A stretch of 64,000 bases of DNA from Shewanella colwelliana ATCC 39565 (GTDB taxonomy: Bacteria; Pseudomonadota; Gammaproteobacteria; Enterobacterales; Shewanellaceae): assembly GCF_000518705.1 (NCBI RefSeq), contig NZ_JAEC01000006.1, positions 124,001 through 188,000 on the forward strand, in the 5' to 3' direction. Within the stretch, counting starts at the first letter, position 1. Each line of letters starts with the position of its first letter. The notes below the pieces were generated by a model, which saw nothing but the letters and a program-made list of their open reading frames with translations, had not been told where the DNA came from and ran no database searches. Positions 57,236-64,000 of this stretch are shown here, piece after piece. Made by a program: the position numbers and the translations under genes.

Positions 57236-59698
57236 ATGATCAAAGATCCGCATATAAAGCGTGAACAAGAGAAGTATGAAAACCCCATTCCTAGCCGTGA
57301 GTATATTTTAGATTACTTACGTTCAGAGAAATCACCCCTAAATCGTGAAAAAATCGCTAATGCTCTCAAAATAGTTGATGAAGATCAGCTAGAAGCATTG
57401 CGTCGCCGCTTACGAGCCATGGAGCGAGACGGTGAGCTAGTTTTCACTCGTGGGCAAGCCTATGGCCTGCCAGAGCGTATGGACTTGCTTAGCGGCACCG
57501 TTATCGGTCATCGTGACGGTTTTGGTTTTCTCAAACTCGATGAAGGTGGCGACGACCTCTATATCAATAACCGTGACATGCAGATGTATTTCCACGGTGA
57601 TAAGGTCCTTGCTCAAAAAGCGGGTGTCGACCGTAAGGGTCGCCGTGAAGCACGTATTGTGCGCTTAACCCATCAACGAACAGCGCCGCTAGTGGGTCGC
57701 TTCCATTTAGATTCAGGCATGGCATTTGTTATTGCCGACGATCGCCGCATTACGCAGGAGATCCTGATCCCTGATGAAGACCGCGCTGGTGCACGCCAAG
57801 GCGATGTGGTCGTCGTTGAGCTGACTCGCCGTCCTGGTCGATATGTGAAAGCGGCAGGTAAAGTCACCGAAGTCTTAGGGAAAGAGTTAGCACCTGGGAT
57901 GGAGATTGAGATTGCGCTGCGTAACTACGATCTGCCCCACACTTGGTCAAGCATGATCGAGAAGAAGCTGCGTAAGATCCCTGACGAAGTCACTGAGACT
58001 GACAAGCAAGGGCGTGTCGATCTGCGACATTTGCCTCTAGTGACCATTGATGGCGAAGATGCTCGCGATTTTGATGATGCCGTGTATGCAGAAACTAAAA
58101 AGAGTGGTGGTTGGCGTTTATGGGTGGCGATTGCCGATGTGAGCCATTATGTGCGCACCGAATCGGCCTTAGATACTGAAGCGCGAGCTCGTGGTAACTC
58201 TGTCTATTTCCCATCGCAAGTGATCCCAATGCTGCCAGAGAAGATCTCTAATGGTTTGTGTTCCTTGATGCCAGAGGTTGATCGTCTGTGTATGGTGGCT
58301 GAGATGACAATTTCTGCCGCAGGTAAACTATCTGGCTATAAATTTTACCCAGCGGTGATGCATTCTCATGCACGACTAACCTATACCCAAGTTGCCGATA
58401 TGCTAGAAGGTGGTGAGGTGAGCGATAAGCTCAAACCGATATTCCCGCATCTGCAGACCTTGCAATCCTTGTATCTCACTTTAGATGAGACCCGTGCCCA
58501 GCGTGGTGCCATTGCCTTTGAAACCACTGAAACGCAGTTTATCTTTAATGCCGATCGCAAAATTGATCGCATCGAACCAAGGCATCGTAATCAGGCTCAT
58601 AAGATCATCGAAGAATGTATGATCTTGGCCAACGTTGCGTCAGCAAAATTTGTGCAAAAACATAAAGGCGAAGTGCTGTACCGCGTACATGAGGCACCAT
58701 CAGAGCAAAAATTAACTAACTTTAAGGATTTTCTTAAAGAACGTGGCCTAACGATGAGTGGTGGTCTAGAACCAACCCCTGCTGATTACCAGGCGATAAT
58801 GGAAAAGATCGCTGATAGGCCAGACGCTGAATTGATTCAAGTAATGCTACTGCGCTCAATGCGGCAAGCCACCTATACGCCTGATAACGAAGGTCATTTT
58901 GGCCTAGCCTTGGAAGAGTACTCCCACTTTACATCGCCAATTCGTCGTTATCCCGATCTGGTATTGCATCGAGTGATTCGTTATTTGTTGGCCAAAGAGC
59001 GTGGGGAAAGCGTTGATAAGTGGACCCCAGATGGAGGGTATCACTACAAGATTGAAGAGTTAGATCAACTTGGTGAAGAATGTTCTACGACAGAGCGCCG
59101 CGCCGATGAGGCTACCCGCGATGTGAATGACTGGCTTAAGTGCGAGTTTATGCAAGATCATGTCGGCGACACCTTCGAAGCCGTTATCGCTTCAGTGACG
59201 CACTTTGGCATGTTTGTACGCCTAAATGATCTATTTATCGATGGATTAGTGCATATTTCAAGCCTAGGCAGTGACTACTATCAATACGATAATATGCGTC
59301 AGCGCTTGGTGGGTGAGGCTTCTGGTCAGATTTATCAGTTAGGAGATGCGGTAACCGTAAAGGTTGCGGGCGTAAACCTCGATGATCGCCAAATAGATTT
59401 GATGATGGTGGGTGATGATGCTGGCTCCCCAAGACGCACAAAAGGTAAGAAACCTTTAACGGCTCGTGAGCGGGTTAACCTAGAAGGTGCCAAGCAGGGT
59501 AAGAGCGACAGTGATAAATCCGGGCGAAAACCACGACGTAGCAGCAGTAAAAGCGGCAGCAGAAAACCCAGTACGGCTAAATCGGGTGTGGCCAAACCGG
59601 GCGCTGATAAAGGTAAGTCTGCATCAGCTAAAAGTAGTGCGAGCAAAGCCAAGACTGGTGCTAAAAAGCGTAAGCCGGTTAAGCGTAAAACCAAATAG
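57236..59698 (+). CDS. rnr: Exoribonuclease R
   Basis: 820 residues in RNase R order: an N-terminal HTH (about 20-85), two cold-shock domains (about 85-245), the RNB catalytic domain with [12 protein letters not shown] (about 276-287) holding the Mg-binding Asp residues, an S1 domain (about 645-725), and a long Lys/Ser/Arg-rich tail (about 735-820). It degrades structured RNA 3' to 5' and takes part in rRNA quality control and tmRNA turnover. Followed after 71 bases by rlmB, a conserved pair. Confidence 0.96.
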   Translation: MIKDPHIKREQEKYENPIPSREYILDYLRSEKSPLNREKIANALKIVDEDQLEALRRRLRAMERDGELVFTRGQAYGLPERMDLLSGTVIGHRDGFGFLKLDEGGDDLYINNRDMQMYFHGDKVLAQKAGVDRKGRREARIVRLTHQRTAPLVGRFHLDSGMAFVIADDRRITQEILIPDEDRAGARQGDVVVVELTRRPGRYVKAAGKVTEVLGKELAPGMEIEIALRNYDLPHTWSSMIEKKLRKIPDEVTETDKQGRVDLRHLPLVTIDGEDARDFDDAVYAETKKSGGWRLWVAIADVSHYVRTESALDTEARARGNSVYFPSQVIPMLPEKISNGLCSLMPEVDRLCMVAEMTISAAGKLSGYKFYPAVMHSHARLTYTQVADMLEGGEVSDKLKPIFPHLQTLQSLYLTLDETRAQRGAIAFETTETQFIFNADRKIDRIEPRHRNQAHKIIEECMILANVASAKFVQKHKGEVLYRVHEAPSEQKLTNFKDFLKERGLTMSGGLEPTPADYQAIMEKIADRPDAELIQVMLLRSMRQATYTPDNEGHFGLALEEYSHFTSPIRRYPDLVLHRVIRYLLAKERGESVDKWTPDGGYHYKIEELDQLGEECSTTERRADEATRDVNDWLKCEFMQDHVGDTFEAVIASVTHFGMFVRLNDLFIDGLVHISSLGSDYYQYDNMRQRLVGEASGQIYQLGDAVTVKVAGVNLDDRQIDLMMVGDDAGSPRRTKGKKPLTARERVNLEGAKQGKSDSDKSGRKPRRSSSKSGSRKPSTAKSGVAKPGADKGKSASAKSSASKAKTGAKKRKPVKRKTK

Positions 59699-59769
59699 TA
59701 AAGCCCATAGCATTCAGCAATCGATGATTGAGTGCGGTAGGTTGAAGCAGAAATAAGAGAAATCAATAA

Positions 59770-60510
59770 ATGAAAAAACAAGATATCACCTTCGGGATTC
59801 ATGCACTTGAAGCTGTGTTAAACCATAGTCCAGAGCGTGTGATTGAAATGTGGGTGCTACAGGGGCGTGATGATCAACGTCTTACGCCACTACTTGAGAT
59901 TGCCGCCCAATATGGCGTATCTATCCAAAAAACGTCCCGCAAAGCTCTCGATGAGAAAGCGGGCAGCACACAACACCAAGGTGTGCTAGCGCGTGTTAAA
60001 GCCGTTAAGCAGCTTAACGACAATGACTTGTTAGCGTTATTAGAGAAAACAGAAATGCCATTTTTGTTGATCCTTGACGGCGTTACCGATCCGCATAATC
60101 TTGGTGCCTGTTTACGTAACGCCGATGCAGCAGGTGTTCATGGCGTCATTGTACCTCGAGACAACTCTGTAGGCTTAACACCTGTCGTCAGCAAGGTTGC
60201 TTGTGGCGCTGCCGAAGTGGTCCCCTTGTTTCAGGTGACCAACCTTGCGCGCACGATGAAAGCACTGCAAGAGAAGGGTGTTTGGATTATCGGTGCAGCG
60301 GGTGAAGCAGAGCACGATCTCTACAAAGCCGATTTAAAAGGCCCGATTGCTATTGCTATGGGGGCTGAAGATAAAGGCTTGCGTCGTTTAACGCGTGAGA
60401 GTTGTGACTCGCTAGCATCGATTCCTATGTCGGGTAGTGTTTCAAGCTTAAATGTTTCGGTAGCGACCGGGATTTGTTTGTTTGAAGCGGTTCGCCAAAG
60501 AATTAGCTAA
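59770..60510 (+). CDS. rlmB: 23S rRNA (guanosine-2'-O-)-methyltransferase RlmB
   Basis: 246 residues. An N-terminal L30e-like substrate domain (about 1-85) is followed by the SpoU/SPOUT methyltransferase with [34 protein letters not shown] and [18 protein letters not shown], the knotted SAM-binding region. It methylates G2251 of 23S rRNA. The rnr-rlmB pair ends at the terminator 60570-60610. Confidence 0.96.
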   Translation: MKKQDITFGIHALEAVLNHSPERVIEMWVLQGRDDQRLTPLLEIAAQYGVSIQKTSRKALDEKAGSTQHQGVLARVKAVKQLNDNDLLALLEKTEMPFLLILDGVTDPHNLGACLRNADAAGVHGVIVPRDNSVGLTPVVSKVACGAAEVVPLFQVTNLARTMKALQEKGVWIIGAAGEAEHDLYKADLKGPIAIAMGAEDKGLRRLTRESCDSLASIPMSGSVSSLNVSVATGICLFEAVRQRIS

Positions 60511-60569
60511 TCGCCAATTCGATTGTTGAATTTGTGTGTTGGCCTTTAGTAAGCCGATAGCTTTTGAGA

Positions 60570-60610
60570 AATGTCGATGAAGTGTAAATTTCGTCGGCAT
60601 TTTTGTTTTT
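60570..60610 (+). terminator. Rho-independent terminator of rnr-rlmB
   Basis: AATGTCGATGAA pairs with TTCGTCGGCATT (12 base pairs including two G-T) across an eight-base loop and is followed by TTTGTTTTT. Confidence 0.8.
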
Positions 60611-60988
60611 GGCGTTTGATCAAGTTATCGACTTAGACTAGAGTCTCGCAGCCTTTACCTTCTTTGTTATCAATCGTCAGCCCGGCGAGTTAAAGCCTAA
60701 AGTGTTTTGTTTACTTGGATTGAGAGCTGTGCTCGTACAATTTGTTATTCATACCATTTGAGCAAATTTTCCTCGTCTGTCTAATCGAGGATAAGGCGCT
60801 AACCTTAGTCCACTTAGTGCCTCAAGAGCAATACAGTATTTAAGCATCATCGCGAAATCTCCTTTTTTGTTTCAATTCGTTAACAATACTCGCTTTCATT
60901 TTGAGCACTTTTCGTTGTACTCTGAGGAGCAATCAACAAATAGTGGCGTAGATCACAAAATTATAAAGATAAAAATGGCGAGGTTTTA
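60611..60988. other. Leader region of the AGCS symporter gene
   Basis: About 380 bases with no coding frame. A weak CRP-like sequence (GTG-N7-TCACA, 60943-60957) lies close to the start codon, possibly too close to activate. I looked for a glycine riboswitch, common before AGCS genes, and did not find its conserved blocks. A long untranslated leader or an unrecognised regulatory RNA is possible. Confidence 0.4.
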
Positions 60989-62362
60989 ATGGAAGGAATC
61001 ACTGAGTTTGTCAGTATGATCAATGGATTTGTATGGGGCACGCCCATGTTAGTCATGATCTTAGGCGTAGGATTATTTCTCTCTCTTGGTTTGAGATTGA
61101 TGCCCATTTTAAAATTGGGGACGGGATTTAAGTTACTTTGGTCTGGACGAATTCCTGACAAAGATAAATCAATGAAGGGTGAGATCAGCCCTTTTAATGC
61201 CTTAATGACCTCGCTTTCAGCCACTATTGGTACGGGTAACATAGCGGGGGTGGCAACGGCTATCTTTATCGGTGGTCCAGGTGCACTGTTTTGGATGTGG
61301 TGTACGGCACTTGTTGGTATGGCCACTAAGTTTGCCGAGGCCGTATTGGCGGTAAAATATCGAGAAGTGGATGACAACGGTAACCACATTGGTGGACCGA
61401 TGTACTACATTAAAAATGGTTTAGGCAGCAAGTGGGCTTGGCTCGGTACGGCATTTGCTCTATTTGGTTCTTTTGCTGGTTTCGGTATTGGTAATACTGT
61501 GCAGGCCAACTCTGTTGCCGATGCACTGAGCAGTAATTTCGGTGTTCCGACTTGGGTGACTGGTGTGGTATTGATGCTGCTGGTTGGCGCGGTATTAATG
61601 GGTGGTATCAAGCGTATCGCCGATGTTGCAGGTAAGCTAGTGCCATTGATGACGGTTTTCTATATTGCTGCTGGTCTTGCGGTACTTGTCGTTAATGCTG
61701 CAGCGATTCCTGATGCGATAGTGCTTATTGTGCACAGTGCATTTAATCCGGTTGCGGCACAAGGTGGATTTGCTGGTGCAGCGGTGTGGGCTGCGATTCG
61801 TTTTGGTGTGGCACGTGGTGTGTTTTCTAACGAAGCGGGTCTAGGTAGTGCGCCAATAGCCCATGCTTCAGCGCAAACCAACAACCCTGTGGCTCAAGGC
61901 TTAGTTGCTATGCTTGGCACATTTATCGATACCCTAATTGTTTGTACTATCACAGGCTTAGCTATTGTGGTTTCTGGAGCGTGGACATCGGGTGAAAATG
62001 GTGCGGCGTTAACCTCTTATGCCTTCGCCACAGCACTGCCTATGGGTAACTATATCGTAGCGGTGGCACTGTCAGTGTTTGCCTTTACTACCATCTTAGG
62101 CTGGAGTGTCTACAGTGAGAAATGTGTGCAGTATCTTTTAGGTGTGCGCGCAGTTAAGCCGTTTAGACTGGTTTGGATTCTAGTGGTGCCACTCGGTGCG
62201 ATAAGTTCTCTGGACTTTATCTGGTTACTGGCCGATACCTTAAATGCCATGATGGCGATACCGAACTTGATAGCATTGGCACTACTAAGCCCAGTGGTAT
62301 TTAGCCTAACTCGTGAGTATTTTATTAAGAAACGTCAGCAAGAAGCAGAAGCTAATGCATAA
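60989..62362 (+). CDS. AGCS-family sodium:alanine/glycine symporter
   Basis: 457 residues with about eleven membrane segments. Family signatures: SLSATIGTGNIAGVATAIFIGGPGALFWMWCTALVGMATKFAEAVLAVKYRE near the N-terminus, GGPMYYIKNGLG, and FSNEAGLGSAPIAHASAQT. It imports alanine or glycine with Na+ at the inner membrane. A GAGG box lies five bases before ATG 60989. It is a single-gene transcript ended by the terminator at 62375. Confidence 0.93.
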   Translation: MEGITEFVSMINGFVWGTPMLVMILGVGLFLSLGLRLMPILKLGTGFKLLWSGRIPDKDKSMKGEISPFNALMTSLSATIGTGNIAGVATAIFIGGPGALFWMWCTALVGMATKFAEAVLAVKYREVDDNGNHIGGPMYYIKNGLGSKWAWLGTAFALFGSFAGFGIGNTVQANSVADALSSNFGVPTWVTGVVLMLLVGAVLMGGIKRIADVAGKLVPLMTVFYIAAGLAVLVVNAAAIPDAIVLIVHSAFNPVAAQGGFAGAAVWAAIRFGVARGVFSNEAGLGSAPIAHASAQTNNPVAQGLVAMLGTFIDTLIVCTITGLAIVVSGAWTSGENGAALTSYAFATALPMGNYIVAVALSVFAFTTILGWSVYSEKCVQYLLGVRAVKPFRLVWILVVPLGAISSLDFIWLLADTLNAMMAIPNLIALALLSPVVFSLTREYFIKKRQQEAEANA

Positions 62363-62374
62363 CGTGATTTGATG

Positions 62375-62402
62375 AAAAGCGCCGCAAGGCGCTTTTTTTT
62401 AT
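62375..62402 (+). terminator. Rho-independent terminator of the AGCS symporter gene
   Basis: AAAAGCGCC pairs with GGCGCTTTT across a GCAA tetraloop and is followed by eight T residues, 12 bases past the stop codon. Confidence 0.9.
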
Positions 62403-62997
62403 AGCTGTGATTTTACCTGATTGGCCTCACCTTTTAGGCTTCGTTACTTAAGTCTGTTTTCTATTTAGAACAGTTTTCGTGTTAGCTCATCTTTATTCAG
62501 GGCATAAGTTTAAGGAAGTTTCGAACCAGCTAAATGGCTGGTTTTACAATTATCTTCAACCTTGACAGACACTGCTGTAAGCCATTTCAATTTTGCCTGT
62601 TGTTAACATTCTGCCTAACCACTAAGAGATTTTCATCTCTTTGGCTGCATTGTCGATCGGGTTATTTCATTTAATCTGGTACAGGCAACGATTTTATGTG
62701 AGGCAATTGTTAATGCGGGTGTAGCGAATAAGATTCTCTCTTTTTGGTAGAAATATGTTAGACCATATAACAATGGCTAAGTTAAGCTTTTGATTTTAAT
62801 GCTATTTGTTTTGTTGTTATGTGAGGCGATACTTACCGGCTATTCAAGGTTCTGGCCTTCCCCCTTTCTCAGCTTTACTCAACGCTTGTTTTTGTTACAT
62901 CTGCTTATCATCAATTAATTATATCTCATCAACTTTGTTACCCAGATCACAATCACTTCCTAAATGTTCACATTTGAGTGGCTCAACTTTATCGCAA

Positions 62998-63013
62998 TGT
63001 GACGTGTCTCACA
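62998..63013. promoter_or_regulatory. Perfect CRP consensus site upstream of the terminal membrane-protein gene
   Basis: TGTGA-CGTGTC-TCACA matches the consensus TGTGA-N6-TCACA at all ten positions, and the flanking AA and TT also fit the 22-base palindrome. It lies 122 bases before the start codon, suited to activation of that gene. Confidence 0.65.
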
Positions 63014-63034
63014 TTAAGTGCCTAAAAGAAAAAA

Positions 63035-63069
63035 TAGAGTAAAGACTCTAGATTAGAGTAATTGCTCTA
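63035..63069. promoter_or_regulatory. Tandem TAGAGTA inverted repeats
   Basis: TAGAGT-AAAG-ACTCTA (63035-63050) is followed after three bases by TAGAG-TAATTG-CTCTA (63054-63069). Two similar dyads in tandem just upstream of a gene suggest an operator or paired hairpins in the leader RNA. No regulator is assigned. Confidence 0.45.
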
Positions 63070-63135
63070 TCAATAATTGTTCAGGTCAACGTCAATTTTG
63101 TCGCCAACCTGAATTTTGTAAACTCAGGAGGCGTT

Positions 63136-64000
63136 ATGGACATACCTGTCTGGCAATATATTGTTTCGATGAGCGGATATATTGTGTTCTTGCTTGTTTT
63201 GGTGGAAGGCATGCGCCGTACACCTCGTTTAACTGCAGCATTTTGGCTGTTGTCACTACTTACTGCTCCATTATGGGCCGACAACTTAGATGGTTGGTTC
63301 CGTTGGGTGAAAACGGTGAGCGTATTAATCCCTACAGCGATTGTTGTGGGTGGTGCGCGAATCGCATATCTGTATTACGACAATCCCAACCGAGTATTGG
63401 CGTTTTTTAGGGGCGATTGGGTACTTAAAGTCTTGTACGCTGTGCTGTTCCTCAATATTGCGGAAGCCACTGCCAAAGATTTTGCGACGGCTAACTACTT
63501 CAATGCGATTTGTGGTGTGATTCTATGTATCACTATTCCATTCCCTCGCTATAAGAATGGTCAGCGCATGTATTGGGTGATTGGTCGTGATAAGCCAAAT
63601 GACCTGTTGTTCTATTCAACTGCAGCGTGGAACTTTCTGTATACCACATGGAACCTCGCCTTCGTCTTTGGCGAAAACCCAGGATTCTTCGCAAGTTCAT
63701 TCTGTATCTTAATCGCGGCTGAACTTTACCCCATCATTAAGGGAAGACCTGAGCTCTATATTATCGCTCGAGTGTACACCTTGGCCTTCCACATCTTGGT
63801 TCGTGCCAACGCTGATATCTTCACGCCAGTGATGGATTCATCTAGCTGGGCGAATGACACAGTGCTGTGGTACTGGGGGGCGATTAACCTTGCACTGCAT
63901 ATCCCATTTGCAATCTGGTACTTCAATAAGAAACGCACCAGCCCAACAGGCGAGCCACCGACCGGTGACAATGAACCGCCAATGCTGAATGACTACTACA
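63136..64000 (+). CDS. Multi-pass membrane protein, unknown, runs past the window end (partial)
   Basis: ATG 63136 (AGGAGG seven bases upstream) opens a frame that is still open at 64000, giving at least 288 residues. It has about nine hydrophobic segments. Aromatic-rich blocks include DNLDGWFRWVKTVSVLIP, FLNIAEATAKDF, and FYSTAAWNFLYTTWNLAFVFGENPGF. The C-terminal visible part is hydrophilic and Pro/Glu-rich (TGEPPTGDNEPPMLNDYY), so the end may be near. A resemblance to the DUF5692 group of membrane proteins is a low-confidence recollection. Control by CRP is suggested by the perfect site upstream. Confidence 0.75.
   Translation, partial: MDIPVWQYIVSMSGYIVFLLVLVEGMRRTPRLTAAFWLLSLLTAPLWADNLDGWFRWVKTVSVLIPTAIVVGGARIAYLYYDNPNRVLAFFRGDWVLKVLYAVLFLNIAEATAKDFATANYFNAICGVILCITIPFPRYKNGQRMYWVIGRDKPNDLLFYSTAAWNFLYTTWNLAFVFGENPGFFASSFCILIAAELYPIIKGRPELYIIARVYTLAFHILVRANADIFTPVMDSSSWANDTVLWYWGAINLALHIPFAIWYFNKKRTSPTGEPPTGDNEPPMLNDYY

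Larger units (their letters stand above)
62403..63135. other. Long regulatory intergenic region before the last gene
   Basis: About 730 bases with no supported gene. It holds two short hairpins (AACCAGC/GCTGGTT at 62524-62543, and AAGAGAT/ATCTCTT at 62624-62641), a near-palindrome AAATGTTCACATTT (62962-62975), the CRP-type site at 62998-63013 and the tandem TAGAGTA dyads at 63035-63069. The first hairpin has a few T residues after it and could end a short transcript. Confidence 0.5.

Noticed and set aside
59335..59802. Minus-strand open frame (155 residues) opposite the 3' end of rnr
   Set aside because: It mirrors the Lys/Ser-rich RNase R tail, giving Leu/Ser-rich low-complexity sequence; not a protein-like frame.
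60942..60957. CRP site before the AGCS symporter
   Set aside because: Only one half-site is good, and it lies about 30 bases from the start codon; too weak to list as a feature.
60611..60988. Glycine riboswitch before the AGCS symporter
   Set aside because: The conserved glycine aptamer blocks were not found in the leader.
62806..63042. Plus-strand frame of 78 residues in the last intergenic region
   Set aside because: It has no ribosome site and runs through the CRP palindrome, so a coding role is unlikely.

Overview
The window is a chromosomal segment of a marine gammaproteobacterium, almost certainly Shewanella. The evidence is the order of the core genes (mgtE-ptsO-rapZ-ptsN-hpf-rpoN-lptBAC-kdsCD-yrbG, divergent from mlaFEDCB-ibaG-murA, then degS-degQ-zapG, zapE, rplM-rpsI, purA, motX, rnr, rlmB), an octaheme lipoprotein cytochrome, many two-component and c-di-GMP genes, and a polar-flagellum motor gene (motX). 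I saw no tRNA, rRNA, CRISPR array, insertion sequence or prophage.

Layout. 1-6997: the 3' end of a gene that may be a pseudouridine synthase, a small anchored protein, a PhoD-like phosphatase, a fused LprI/MliC lysozyme-inhibitor protein, a YegS-type lipid kinase, an RmlD-like reductase, and a RegB/RegA-type two-component pair whose kinase is cut by an in-frame TAA. 7245-18797: a signalling-rich accessory stretch. It holds a GAF-GGDEF cyclase, a TonB receptor beside a divergent TtrR/TtrS-like pair, a small orphan ORF, an EamA exporter divergent from a MarR regulator with two repeated operator-like sites, a membrane GGDEF cyclase and a GAF-GGDEF-EAL phosphodiesterase. 19070-28344: metabolic and transport genes (beta-CASP hydrolase, cation/proton antiporter, MFS transporter, RNA methyltransferase, lipase-like hydrolase, RarD permease, FG-GAP repeat protein, small membrane protein). 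28356-30309: an OmpR-type two-component pair.

30445-44530 is the conserved envelope and nitrogen-PTS block. One minus-strand run links Ca/Na exchange, Kdo synthesis, LPS transport, sigma-54, ribosome hibernation, PTS-Ntr and Mg transport. The divergent plus-strand run makes the Mla phospholipid transporter, IbaG and MurA. 44673-48574 inserts a small respiratory module: a membrane histidine kinase, a regulator with a winged-helix (ArsR-like) output, and an Ig-domain octaheme lipoprotein. 48936-60510 returns to housekeeping: periplasmic proteases, cell-division factors, ribosomal proteins, PurA, MotX, RNase R and RlmB. The end carries an AGCS sodium/amino-acid symporter and, behind a long regulatory region with a perfect CRP-type palindrome, a multi-pass membrane protein that runs off the window.

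The least explained parts are the interrupted RegB-like kinase, the TtrSR-like pair with no reductase genes next to it, and the kinase/winged-helix-regulator/octaheme cytochrome module with its possible non-canonical start codon. All calls rest on reading motifs and gene order; no database search was run.
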